Program-made: the position numbers and the translations under genes | Assembly (NCBI GenBank): GCA_020064725.1 | Contig: JAGTWJ010000020.1 | Span: 1-64,000 of the forward strand | Source of the DNA: Drechslerella dactyloides | Taxonomy: Eukaryota; Ascomycota; Orbiliomycetes; Orbiliales; Orbiliaceae | Length of the DNA stretch: 64,000 nt | Direction: 5' to 3' | Shown here: positions 1-14,142 of the stretch, one piece after another | Layout: each line of letters begins with the position of its first letter | Numbering within the stretch: the first letter of the stretch is position 1 | Notes under the pieces: generated by a model | What the model saw: only the letters and a program-made list of their open reading frames with translations | Database searches by the model: none | What the model was told of the DNA's origin: nothing

Positions 1-2603
1 TTTTTTTTTTTAATGTAAAAATATTATTTTATTAATATATATTTTTTATTTATATTTTTTATATAAAATTATAATTATATATATAAAATTCTATTATATA
101 TATTATTTTATTTTATAATAATAAAAAATTATTAATTAATATATATAACTTACTTTTATTTTAGAAAATCTTAAAATAATAAAAGATTAATAAAAGATTA
201 GTTTGTTTATATTTAAACTTAGAAAACTATTATTTTTATTAATAAAAAAATTTTTATTAAAAATTTTAATAAATAGTAAGTTTTTTATTTTATAAATAAT
301 AATAAATATATTTTTAAATATTATAATACTTATAACAATAATATATAAAAATTTTAAATAAATAATATAGTTATAATTAATAAAATTTATTAAATTAATA
401 AAAATAATAATAATATAATTATAAAAAAAATAAAATTATTAGTAATAAATAATTTAATATTTTAATCTAAATTAAGGTTTTTTAAAAAAGTTATTAATTA
501 ATAATTAGATAATAATATATATTAAATAATTAATATTTAATTTATATTATTAACTCTATTTCTATAATAAATTTTAGTTATCTAATAATTAAAATATTAA
601 TACTCTTTTATAATTATTAATTTTAAAAAAAAGACTATATTATTAATTAAAAAATAAATAAGATTAAATTAATTTTAGAATATTTTTTTTTTATTTATTA
701 TATTTTTTTATTTTTATTTTTATTTTTATTATTATTATTAATATTATTAATTTTTTTATTTTTAATATATATTATATATATTAAGAGTTTTATATTTTTA
801 TATATATAAAATAATAAATTAATTATTTTAATTAAAAAAATTATAGTTATAAATTATATTTAATATTCCTACATTAATAGAATAATATTTAAAAATTAAT
901 AAAAATATAAATATAAAAAATAATTTAAAAGTTTAGAAAATTAAAAAATAATTAAATAGTTAGAAGATTTTTTTATTTAAGCTAGAGATTTTAAGAATTT
1001 CTTTATTTATTAAATTTTAGATTAGTATTAATTTTATTTTTTATTTTAATCTTATTTATTATATTTTCTTATTTTTTTTTACTATTTTCTAGTTTTAATT
1101 TTTAATTTTTTATATTATTAATATTACTATTAATGTTGATAACCTTATTATTATTATTAATTTTAATAATATCTGTTTATTTAATTTTTTATTTTTTTAT
1201 AAAAAATAAGAAATTATTTTTATTATCTACTAGTATTTTTTATTTTTTAATAAAAATATTTTTATTATTTATATTTTTATTTTTATTATTTTTATTATTT
1301 TTGTTTTTTTTGTTGTTTTTATTATTTTTATTGTTTTTTATTATTTGTTTTTAATATTTTTTTTTTTTAATTTATTATTATTCTTTTTTTAAAAAATGTT
1401 ATATATAATTTTGTTATTAAATGCTAAGTTAATATAAATATATTCTAATTTATTAAATATAATTTTTTTATTATTTTTATTATTTTACTATTTATTATTA
1501 TATTATATTTTAAATATTCTTTATTAATTTATATTAGAGGTAATTAATTTAGTTATCTAATAATAGAATTTATAATTTTTATTAAAGTTTTTTATACTAA
1601 TTATTAGTAGAATTATTAAAATTATTATTAATAATTAACTATTTATAACTTTTTTTTAAAAAAAAATTTTAATTAAATATATTTTAATATTATTTTAATT
1701 TTTTATATTAATAAAAGTTAGTTTATTCTTTTTCTTCTACTTAACTTTATTTATTTTAATTTTTTTTTTTTAAATATTAAAATTGTATATTTTTTTTTTA
1801 TTTTTTTTATTAGGCTTCTTTCTTGTTATTATTGATATTAATAAATATTTTATTTTTTTTTATATAGATTTTTACTATTAATTTTTTTTATCAAAATTAA
1901 TTTTAAATTTATAGATATTTTTTTATTTAATTTATTTTGTTTTCTTTAAATTTTTTTTATTATTTAGTATTATTTATAGCTTTTTTTAAAAGTATTTTAA
2001 TTTTAAAAATTAAAACAATTCTTTAATTTAAATAAATTTAAAGTTGTTTATTGTGAAAATAAAAAAAATTAATAAATTTATAAATTATTATAATAATAAA
2101 GAATATATAAAAAAGTATTATTTTATAAATATAATAATAATTTAAAATAATAATAAATTTAGATTTATAATTATAGACAGATTATAGATAATATTAGTAG
2201 ATTTTTTAAATTTTAAATCTTAAATATTAGTTTTTAAGTCTTTTTTTTAGGTTTTTATATAATAAATATATATTATATTATAATTATCTATTAATTTTTA
2301 TAATAAATTAAATTGTATAATTATAAAATCTATTTATTAAAATATATAAATAATATAAAATATAAAGATTTTTAAAATATTTTTTAAAATACTAAATATA
2401 ATATAGTAAATTAATAAAATAATAATATATTAAAATCTTAAACTTTTATATATTTATATTATAGATTTATAATTATTATAATATAATATTATATTTTTAA
2501 TAAAATAATATATTTATAAATATTAAAATTTTTTATAAAATTAAATATTCTATTTTTTTTTTTTTTTTTTTTAGATATTTCTATATTAATTAAATAAATT
2601 TAA
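1..2603. other. RIP-degraded A+T-rich DNA, no gene
   Basis: Almost pure A+T sequence with homopolymer runs and stops in all frames. The only longer open frame (1133-1354) is a low-complexity Leu/Phe/Ile string that T-rich DNA gives by chance. The look (TA-rich, CA and TG scarce) matches RIP-mutated transposon DNA elsewhere in the window, but I could not recognise a family here. Confidence 0.7.
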
Positions 2604-2605
2604 TA

Positions 2606-3696
2606 ACGTCAATGATAAGCGAGCGAGCAGTACAAGCGAGCGAGCAGCCCACCCAGCCCAACACCCCACCAAAAACCTTTTATTTAATATCTTAATCAAT
2701 ATTTAATATAAAATTATAAAAAAATAATTTAAAATAAAAATGATTTAAATAATATAATTAAATTTTTTTAAAAATTTTTTTAATATAAAAATAAGATAAT
2801 AATAATTATTTTAAATATTGTTAAAAACAACACATCTTGTAGGTGTTTGACTGTAAATATCTCTATAATCTATTAATAAAAATCTCTAAAAATTGAAAAA
2901 CTAATAAAGTATTATATAATCTAGGCCTGTGCTAAGCCATTACTTAATATAATAGAGACTAAGGTCTAGAAAGCCTGCTAAAGTTGGCACAACACACCAG
3001 CTATACACTAGCTATTTTTTTAAATAATTATATATAAAAATATAGTAAAAAAGTTTAAAAAAATTTAATATTGAACTAAATTTAGTTGTTATTTTATTTC
3101 ATAATTTTTTAATTTTTTTTAATAAAAATCCAATTTTTTATAAATTTTTGTTATAAAAATTAAAAATATTAATATTAAATTATATAATAAATAAAAAAAA
3201 TTAAAAAAATTAATATAAAAAGGCTTTTTTATACTAAAATCAAAAGTAATTTTTTTAAAATTTTTTTATTATATTTTTATATACAATTATTTGAAAAAAT
3301 AGCTGGTATGTTGTGCCAACTTTAGCAGGCTTTCTAGACCTTAGTTTCTATTATATTAAGTAATGGCTTAGCACAGGCCTAGATTATATAATACTTTATT
3401 AGTTTTTCAATTTTTAGAGATTTTTATTAATAGATTATAGAGATATTTACAGTCAAACACCTACAAGATGTGTTGTTTTTAACAATATTTAAAATAATTA
3501 TTATTATCTTATTTTTATATTAAAAAAATTTTTAAAAAAATTTAATTATATTATTTAAATCATTTTTATTTTATATTATTTTTTTATAATTTTATATTAA
3601 ATATTGATTAAGATATTAAATAAAAGGTTTTTGGTGGGGTGTTGGGCAGGGGGGCTGCTCGGTCGCTTGTGCTGCTCGGTCGCTTATCGTTGACGT
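2606..3696. mobile_element. Foldback (long inverted repeat) element with pogo-family ends
   Basis: Flanked by TA on both sides (2604-2605 and 3697-3698). The ends begin ACGTCAA(T/C)GATAAGCGA and carry the tandem 17 bp motif typical of the pogo-like family in this window. The whole element is nearly one palindrome: the left arm from 2606 to about 3060 is repeated as its reverse complement from about 3240 to 3696, with a spacer of roughly 170-180 bp. The arms hold non-transposase sequence, for example around 2828-3010 mirrored at 3300-3475. No coding capacity is visible. By its termini this is a non-autonomous derivative that a pogo/Fot1-type transposase could move. The two ends differ slightly: left motif GCGAGCGAGCAG, right motif GCGACCGAGCAG. 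Confidence 0.85.
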
Positions 3697-3698
3697 TA

Positions 3699-6664
3699 TA
3701 ATATTTTATTATATTATGAATTAATAGAATATATTATTATATTAAATTAAAAAATATTTTTTTAAATATAAATATTATAAAAATATAGTAGTATCTATAA
3801 TTAACTAATATTTATTTTTATAATAGAATATTTTATTTATAGGTTTTTATATACTAAATATATATATTATAAAATAAATTAAGTTTATAATCTTTTTATT
3901 ATTTATATATAAAATTTTATTTTGTTTTTATTTTAGATTTTTTAGAATTTTAAAACTTTTTTGTTATAATTTTTTTTATTATTTAGAAAATCTATAATTT
4001 TATATTATATTATTATAATTTTTATTGTGTTTTAGTTTTTTATAATATTTTTAAAATATATAGTTAAAAATAGTAAAAAATAGAAGTAAATTAATAATAA
4101 TGATAAAAATAAGTGTTCTGATAAAGATAATAAAAACAAGTAGATTAATAATAATAATAAAAATAAAAAATTTAATAAAAATAATAAAGATAAATAATTT
4201 AATAAAAATAAAAAAATATTTTATAAAATTATTATAATAATAAAACCTATATTATTTTTAAAAAAATATATTAGGTTAAAAAGTAAATATTAAATTCTAT
4301 ATATATAAATTATTATTATTTTATAAATATAATAATATTAAAATAATTTTATAATTAAGATTCTATAAAAAATATAATAATAATAAAAGTTTATAAATAT
4401 AATTTTATTAAAATTATTATTTATAAAAATAATTTAAGATATTATATATAATATTAATAATATTTTAAATCTTTATTTTATAATTAATTTATTTAATATT
4501 TTATAAAAAATAATAAAATAATTTTTGATTATTTAATTTAAAAATATATTTTTATTTTATTTTATTAAATTTAATTATATTATTAATATTTTTATTTTTA
4601 TTATAGTTTTAAATATATATATAATATATAGAAAATGCTAAATAATTAAATTAAAAAATATATAAATTTATTATTATTTTTTTTATTATTTATAAATATA
4701 AAATTTATTTAAATAAAATATTAATTTTTAAAACTAAACATCTATATATTTAGTTTAAAAAGAAACAAAAAAAGATAAATATAAATAAAAGCTTTTAGTT
4801 AAAAAAAAATAAAAAAAACAAAAATAATATTAAGAATATAAAAAAATATATAAAAATATTAATAGTAATAAAAAGTTTTTTTAAATAATATTAATAATAA
4901 TAATATTAAGTTAATAAAATATTATTAATATTTAATTATTCTTAATAATAATAATATTTTTAGTATTTATTTTAAAAACTTACTACTATTAATAGATTTT
5001 TTTAATAATAGAAAATTAGAATTCTTAGAGAGTAGTCTAAATAAACTAAAAAGTTTTTTTAACTGGTTTTTTTATAAATTTTTTATATTATTTATTAACA
5101 ATACTAACCTGCTATTAAATGAAAAAAAGATTATCCTTCTATTTTTTATTAATTTTAGAATTCTATTATTTATTATTTTACTTATTATTCTATATATAGA
5201 AATTATTTTATATAAAAAAAAAATTATTATTTTATAAGCTATTTTTCTAATTATTTTATTATAGATTTCTATATATATAATTAATCTTTAATTTATTTTT
5301 AATAAATAAAATCCTACTATTATTATTAAAAAATAATTTATAAAATTTCTAAAACTACTTATTTCTTTAAATATATAATATAAAATTTACTACCCTTCCA
5401 TTTTTAATATAATAAAAAAAATAAAAATTATATAATACTCTAAAAAAAAACTTATTACTCTTATACACATAATTAGATTCTTTTCTTTCTTTTACTACAA
5501 AACTAGCAAACTATTACCTATCTTAAACTTAAAACTAATATAAATAAATTTAATATATATAATTCAGAAAATATATATTATATTAATATTAATTACTATA
5601 ATATTAATATTAATAATACTAAATCCCTCTTCTAGTAAAAAAGACCCAGCTAACCTTATAACCAATAATAAAAGAAATTCTTTATCATTATTTTTTAAAT
5701 TTTTTTTCAAATATCTAAATATTAATTTAATTATTTTTACTACTTTTTAATTAATCTAGTTCCCAACTTCAATATTATATTTAAATAATTAGATAAATTT
5801 AATTTCAATATTACTCTATATATATATTAACACTCACTTTCAAAACCATTTTCCAATTCACACCAGTTTCCAGGTTAAACTAATTCAGTTTCTTAGCACA
5901 ACACAACCCGCAGGTTCCGGATTAACCCGGAGCCGTTTCGAGCTCTAATAATTAATATAAAGTTAAAAAATCCTATTCTTTTTTTTAATAAATATAATTA
6001 AGATTTTATAACTTAAAAAAAAAGAATAAATAAAATTTTTTTCTAATATTTTATTTAAATAATTTTCTAAAATCTTATTTTTTTTTAAAAAAAAATAATA
6101 TATTAATTAAAAAAGAGATTTCTAGTTTAATTCAAAAAATATTAAATAATTTTAAGATTAATATTTAAATAATTATATTATTTTCTTTCTTATAAATAAC
6201 TTCATAAAATTTCAATATTTTTCAAGTAAATTTTACTAGTTTTTACTTAATATTATTATATTAATCTAATAAATATTTTTTTTTATTCCTTTTTTTTTTT
6301 TTTTAAGCTACTTAAGACTCCTTAAAATTGAATTTATTTTTAGATTAGCTTTTTAGAATTAATTAAAGTCTAAGATAATATTAAATAATTTAATTTTTAT
6401 TATTTTAAAATATATTTTTTTTTTTTTTTTTTATATAAATAAATAGTAAACTAATTTTATTAATATATTTTAAAATAAAATAAAAGTTTTATTTACTACT
6501 TTTAATAAAATTATTATTAATATTTTTTTTATTAAAACATTTTATTTTTTTATAAAATTTTAAAATATAAAATATATTAAAGAATTATTATTTAAAAATA
6601 TTTTTAAAACTATTATTTTTTAATATATATAAAATACTATATTTAATATAAAATACTTAAAATC
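3699..6664. other. RIP-degraded A+T-rich DNA with one GC-containing islet
   Basis: No gene seen. Most of the stretch is A+T-rich relic DNA. An islet at about 5828-5950 has normal composition (it includes CCGGATTAACCCGGAGCC) and stands out sharply from its surroundings. It may be the unmutated edge of a transposon terminus, but I could not identify the family. The last five bases (6660-6664, AAATC) are the left target duplication of the downstream LTR element. Confidence 0.6.
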
Positions 6665-7278
6665 TGTTATGAGATAACAGTGCAGCACCTGAATATCCTG
6701 TACAGACCAGACTCCTATATTAATGCCTAGTCTATTTAGCACACAAAGTAATAATATATCTATATATCTTATAAATTAAACTCCTATATTAGATGTATGT
6801 TTATATAGGTATACTCTATATAGATACTAGAATTATATAAAATATATTATTATATAGAAAAATAATTTATATTATTTTTTTTTTAAAATAAAAGTTACTA
6901 TAATAAGTTAGGAATATATAATAAAACTGTAGATTATAGATTATAGATTAACTTTTAATAAAGCTATAAATTATAAATTATTTGGATAATATATTAATAT
7001 ATTTTTATTATTTTATGTATTAAATATTATATATTTAGTTAGTCTGTTTTATTAGTTGATTGATAATTTTCTCTAGAATTTTATTAATTAATATTTAAAT
7101 TATAGTATTTTAATAGATAATCTATTTTATTATTATTATTATATATTTTATCTTAATAATTATTATTGTATTTAATATATATTTATCTTCTTTTATTAAG
7201 AATTTATATAATAGTAATTAAGAGTTAGAAACTTTAAAATAAAATATATTTAATTTAATTTTAAATTAAAATATAATA
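6665..7278 (+). repeat. 5' LTR of the gypsy element
   Basis: 614 bp, collinear with the 3' LTR at 17201-17814 without indels that I could see. The first 60-70 bp keep normal composition (TGTTATGAGATAACAGTGC), while the rest is RIP-mutated. The inner end reads ATATAATA where the 3' LTR has the unmutated GTGTAACA. The primer-binding site would follow at 7279 but is too altered to match to a tRNA. Confidence 0.9.
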
Positions 7279-10200
7279 CTTTGATTAATTATTTTTAATA
7301 AATAAAAAGAAGTAATAAGTATATGATAATTTCTAGTATAATTTATAAATTTTTTATAATATATAAAGATAATATAGAATTCTATAATATAGAATTATAA
7401 GAATAGTTTATAAATATTAATAATTTTAAATTAATATTTAATAGTAAAAACAAAAAATATAAAAAATTTATTAATAATTTTTATATTTTAGGAATTTATA
7501 AATAAAGAATAATTGTAATAATAATCTAAATAATACTATATATATGGAAAGATAATAATATAATAGATTCTAACTCTCTTAGATTAACTAATAAATATAT
7601 AAATAATCTATAAGAATACTAAGATAAATTAATAATAAATATTAGAATATAAATCTTAAAAAAAATAAATAATATTATAATAAAAATAAAAAATAATATT
7701 AAATAAAAACTAGAATAAAGTTTTAAAATAATATAATAAAAAATATTTATAAAATATTAATAATATATATAAATAGTCTTAATAATAATTAATAATATTA
7801 AAACAATCATATTAAAAAACTTTAAAAAAATAGTAAAATATATTAAAACCTTAGCTAACACCTAAACAAATAATATTATTATTTAAAATCCTATATTACT
7901 TACCTAATCTTAATTTATACTAACTAATAAATCAAAGACCTAAAAAAATAGAATTACAGCTACTTTTACAACAATACCTAATAAAATATTAAAAATAAGA
8001 AATTTAATTAGATATAAAAAATAATCTAAGAAACTTAATTAATTTCTTAATTAACTTAGCAACTATTTTTTTTTCTATTCCAAATAATTCAATATAAAAT
8101 AGTATAAAATTTATTTTATAAAAATATATTTTAAAAAAAACATTTTTAATATCTACCTAATTTATAAACAAACATACAAAAAAACTCTAAAAAAAGACCA
8201 TAAAACACAAATCCCTAAAATCAACAAAATCTTTAATACTTTTTAGGAATTTATAAATTTCCTCAAACAAAAATATAAATACAAAAATAAAATTAAAAAA
8301 GCCTTTAAAAAATTTAATTAATTTAAATAAATAAAATTAATATAATTTTATTTCTAATAATTTAATTAATATATATCTTTTACTAAATATAATAATAATA
8401 TTTTATTTTATAGAACTAGAGAAGGCCTTAAATTTAATTTAAAAATAGAAATTATTAAATAAAAACTTTTAAAAAAGAAAATAACCTACTATAAAATACA
8501 AACTATAGTTATTAAATTAAACAATATATTATATTAATTCTAAAAAGGCTTATTATAAAAGAAACTATATTATAATTTAAATAAATACTATTTAAATAAA
8601 TATATTAAAAAACCTCAATAAAACTAAACCTAAATTAAAAAAATATCTTAGAAATTAAATAAAACTTATAAATTAGAGTTTATAGATTTTAATATAATAT
8701 AACACTAAAAACCAAAAAAATCTAATATACCACTTTACTACTAATATAATAAAGCAGAATATATTAAATAAGATTATTTTAAAAATAAAGAAAAAAAGAA
8801 CTTTTAAAAATAATTCTATTAAGAAAAGTAATTTAGGATAATAAGATAATTATCTATTTCTAAAAATTTTAAAGTAATAATAAATAAAATATAGAGATAT
8901 ATATATTTTAAAACTAGATTAATCTAGTACTAGGATATTATTCAGAAAATTAATATAATTATTAAATAAAATCCTATCTTATTTATTAATATCTAGTTAA
9001 AAAAAGATAAACTTAACTAGTTATAAAATAATTTTATATTTAGAATCTATATAATTTATTAAAGAAGTTTAGATAAATATTTATAAAAAAAGTATTAGAT
9101 AAATATAAAAGTTTTAATAAAAATAATCTAAATATTATTTATTTTTATTATATTTTTGGTCTAATTTAATTAGTTATAATAAAAACTAATTCCTAGAAAT
9201 TTTAAATATTATAATAATAAATATTATATTAAATAAAAATAGTGGAAGGAAATAATTAATAATAATATAGAAGAATTAATCTTATAGATAATCTTCTCTT
9301 AATAATATATTTAAATTTATAAATCTTAGATTTGTATTAAGTATAGACTTAATATATTTATAGAAAAATAAACTACCTATAGAATATTTAAAACTAATAT
9401 TTGTTAAAATTATTAATAATAATTGGAATATAATACTATTAGATATTAATATATCAGAAATAAAATATAAAGCTATTTTTAACTATATTAAAAATCTATT
9501 TATTACTATATAATTATCTTTTATAGTTAGTATTTTATTGATTAATAAGAAATCTATTAGTTTTGGAATAAAAATAAGGAAAACCTATCTTAGTATGATT
9601 TTAATAATAAATAATATCTTTTTAATAGTATAAGATATTTTTTTTATAAAGGACAGAAATACCATCTCTATTAATAAAATAATACTAATATCTAATTATA
9701 TAAACACTTTAATCTATATAATAATTATTATAATAAATAAATATATTAATACTACTATTTCCTATATTTTAATTATATTTAAAAAAAATTATCTAAAGAA
9801 ATCTTTGATATTTTTAAATATAATTACTATATTAGATACTTTAAAATATAGGTAGAATATTATATATATATCTATAATATTACTAAATAAAAAAAATAGA
9901 GAAAAATTATAAAAACATAATAAACTAATAAATATATTTTAATAATAATTAAAGAACTTATATATATATACTAAAATAATATAAAGATATATAAAGAATT
10001 AATGGATGATAATAATAATTTAGAAAAAATAGAATATATTATTAATAATAAACTAAAAAAACTATTATATATACTTTATATAATCTATGCCTTAACTTTT
10101 AGAATCTTTAAAAATTAGAAAAAATATTCTAAAGATTATTTTAATTAAAAATATTATAATAAAACTTTAAAAACTAAAATTGGATATTTCTATAAAAATT

Positions 10201-11259
10201 ATATATATTACTTTAAAACCTATAAATAAAAAATACAATATAGCTATTAATATTTAGCAAAAAAAGAACAGATTTACTACCTAAAATATTTTTATAATTT
10301 TAATAAATTTAAAGATTATAAATAATATATTAAATAATATTATAAATAAAAAAAGAACTAATATTTCTACTAGAAATACTTTAAAAATAATTTCATTAAT
10401 TAACAAGATAAGAATAAATATATAAAATAATGTTTTATAGAAATATAGTAAAAGATAGTTAATAGTTTAAATTATAAATTAAAAAATTAAATATATTTTA
10501 GGATTAATAGAAGTAAGCTAAGGTAAGAAATTTAAATTTTTAATAAAAAAAATTTATTTTTATTTTATTAATTTTTAGAAATTTTATTAAAATCTTAATA
10601 AATAATAGAATAAAAGAAAATTATATTTTTATTATAATAATATAAAAATATTAATTTAGAATATAATAAAAATCTAATATCTATTAAGTTACTATCTTTT
10701 TATATTAAACTTTAGAAAAAATTACCCAGGAAATAACTTTTAAATTATTTATTAATAAATATTTAAAAAAATATATTATTAATATTTTAGATTTTTTAAA
10801 AGATATTTTATTAATTTTTAGATTTTTATAGCTAATAAAACACAACTCTAATATTAATTAAAAAAAAAGAGAAATCACTTTTAATAACTATAATTATTAA
10901 AAAATTATTAGAACACAATTAATTAATAAAAATATTTTAAAAGAAACCTATCTACAATTTATAGTATATTTATCTAAAAAAGAAATTAAAAATAAATATA
11001 AATATAAATTAAAAATTTTATAATAAATATAGATTTAAACTAAAAAATTATATATAATAATCAGAAAATTAAATATCTTAAGATAAATATTAAAAGAAGG
11101 AAGAAACATCTTCTAATCTATATTAAAAGAATAAATTTTATTAAAAATTAATTTATTTAAATATTTAATATTTTTATAAAAAAGAAATATAATTAAGGTT
11201 TATATTAATATATAAATATACTAACTAAAAGATAATAATATTCTATAAATATATTAAAA

Positions 11260-11900
11260 AAAATTTTAAAATAAAATATATATAATTTTTTAATTTATTA
11301 GTAAAATACCCCATCTTATTTATAAAAAAGAAAAACTTAAATAAGTTATAAATTTATATTAATTATTAAATTTTTAATATAATAATTATTAAAGATAAAG
11401 GATTCTTACCTTTTATTAATAAATCTTTTAATAAAATATTAAATATTATAATTTATATAAAACTTAATTTTACTAATATATATTATAATATTAGAATTAA
11501 TTTTAAAAAAGAATAAAAAATTATTTTTAAAACTAGATACAAACTATTTAAATATCTAGTTATATTATTTAAATTAACTAATATATTTGTATTCTTTTAA
11601 ATATTTATAAATCATATTCTATAAAAATATATTAATAATATATATATAATATATCTAAATAATATTTTTATTTATAATACAAATTTTAATAAATATTAAA
11701 AATATATCAACTAAATCTTTAAAACCCTAAATTAATATAAACTTAAAATTAAACTAAAAAAATCTAAATTTAAAATAACCAAAATTAAATTTCTAGGAGC
11801 TATTATAACTTTATATAATATATAAATAGATTTAAAAAAAATATAAATTATATAAAATTAGTTAATATTTAAAATATTTAAAGAAATATAAACCTTTTTA
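11260..11900 (+). pseudogene. Gypsy reverse transcriptase relic
   Basis: The active-site box is readable at 11652-11675 as YLNNIFIY, the expected RIP product of the family's YLDD box (two GAT codons changed to AAT). About 110 bp downstream, in the same frame, KFLGA (11787-11801) matches the conserved motif that follows the reverse transcriptase thumb in Ty3/gypsy polyproteins. Both conserved aspartates are asparagine, and the flanking frame has many TAA/TAG stops, so the enzyme is dead. Exact limits are approximate. Confidence 0.8.
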
Positions 11901-12739
11901 AGATTATATAATTATTATTAATAATTTATTTAAAAATATAGTTATTTAGTCTTTATATTTTTAAAATTAACAAAAAAAGATAGTTATATAATTTAAAATA
12001 ATTAAAAAAAGAATTAAAGTTTTTTAAATTTTAAAAAATATCTTTATCTTAATATTAATTTTTAAATTTTATAATTTAAAATTATTAATATAAATAAAAA
12101 TTAATATTTTTATAATAATCTTAAAAACTTATTTATTATAAAAATAATTTAACCAAAAATAGTATCTTATTACCTATTTATTATATAAATTTAATATTAT
12201 AAAAATTAGATATTTAATATATAATAAAAAACTTATAACTATTTTATATATATATAAAAAATAAAAAATCTATTTATAAATTATTAAATTATTTAAAATA
12301 TTTTTAAATTATAAAAACCTTATCTACTTCTTAATAATAAAAAAACTTAGTAAATATTAAATTCAATAATAAAAAATATTTAATAAATATAATATAAAAA
12401 TTATCTATTTTAAAAGAAAAAAAAATATTAAAATTAATACTATTAATTAATAACTAGACTTAATAAAAAATATTTCTATAAATAAAAAAATAATCCTAGA
12501 ATAATATAAAAACATTATTACTATTAATAAGAAATTTAATATTATTATTTATAAGATTGAACCCAAAATAGCTATTAAACTTAAAAAAAATTATTAAAAA
12601 AATATAATAATAAAAAAAATATTTTAGAATTTTAAAAAAATTATTATACTATTTATTATAAAAAATAAATATATTTTTTTTAAAAATCTATTTTATATTC
12701 TAAACAAAAAAATATAATTTAAAATCTTATAACTATATT

Positions 12740-14030
12740 ACAATATACCTATATATAAACATCTAGGAATTAAAAAAACATAAGAACTTATTATATAATA
12801 ATACTTTTAGTTTAAAATAAAACAATAAATTAAATAATATATAAAAATATATAATTTATATTTAAAAAATAAACTAGTAAAATATATACTATATAGATAT
12901 CTATAATCTAATAAAACATTTAACAAACTATTTTAAATTATAATTTATAATTTTATATAAAGATTATTTTATTTAAGAAATCTTTTAATAAATTAAATTT
13001 ATAATAAAATCTTAATTATTATTTATAAACTTACTAAGATTATTATCTTAGAATTTTAGAATAATTTTTAAAAAATAAAATAATTTTTAATAGTTTATAA
13101 TAAATAAATATTTAGCTAATATAAACTATAAGAAAAATATATCTATAATAGAGACTTTCTCTTTAATAGTAAATATTAGAAATATATTATAAATATCTTA
13201 AATACTAAATTTAATATAGTAATAAAGAAAAAAACTTAAATTAATAAAATATTAGAATAAATAATCTAGATAATAGAAATCTACCTTAGATTATTTTTAA
13301 ATTATATATAAAATAATTAAATAAAACTATTATTTATAATAGAATTTATCTATAATTTCTTAAAATATTTAGTTATAAATTATATATTTTATAAAATATT
13401 ATAAAACTAAAATCTACAAACTATATAATTAGTTTTACCTATAAAAAAAGAAATACTTAATATTAGAAATTATTTTAAATTTATAAATAAACTTTATAAA
13501 TATCTAAAAAACAACTTAGACTTTATAGCCTAAACTATATTTTATTATTATAATAAGAAAAAAATAAAAGCATCTCTTTTAAAAAAAAAAGATAAAGCAT
13601 ACTTACTTACAAAAAATATTAAAATAAAAAAATTTAATGAAAAATTTAATTTTTAAAAACTTAGATTATATATTATAACTAAGAAATTGAATAAATATCT
13701 TTTTAAACTCTATATCTCTAGAAATTTTAAAATCTATAAAATATTCTATATTATTCTATTTAAGCCCATACCTAATAAATTTAAAAAAGAAATAAATAAT
13801 CTAAAAATTAAAAAAAATAATTATAATAAATATAAAATTAAAGAAATCTTAGACTATAAAAACAACCTAAAAATATTAACCAACAAATTCTTAATTAAAT
13901 AAAAAAATTATTTATTAAAAGAAAACTTATAGTAACTAAAAAATAATATTTTATTAAAACTTATTAAATAATATCTTAATAAATTTAATATTTATTAAAT
14001 AAAACAAAACCTATTATTATAATAATTTTA
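12740..14030 (+). pseudogene. Gypsy integrase and chromodomain relic
   Basis: The frame beginning at 12748 reads PIYKHLGIKKT, corresponding to the HHCC zinc-binding start of gypsy integrases, with a GH-to-HL type change. Integrase-like sequence follows through about 13.6 kb. The longest remaining open stretch (13687-13902, 71 codons) is the integrase tail plus a chromodomain: KIKEILDYK followed by FLIK, then a stop where the conserved Trp of the chromodomain core should be (TGG to TAA), then KNYLLKEN. The chromodomain places the element among chromoviruses, which use it to target heterochromatin. Not a host gene. Confidence 0.8.
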
Positions 14031-14142
14031 AAAAAAACCTAAAAAAAATATTAAAAATATAAAAAATTGATAATAATTATATAATTATACTAAATAAATT
14101 TATTTTATCTTAAGACTATATTTTCTAATATTAAAATCATTA

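Noticed and set aside
1133..1354. 73-codon open frame rich in Leu, Phe and Ile
   Set aside because: Low-complexity product of T-rich DNA, with no start context or domain.
13687..13902. 71-codon open frame as a small host gene
   Set aside because: It is the integrase tail and chromodomain of the dead gypsy element.
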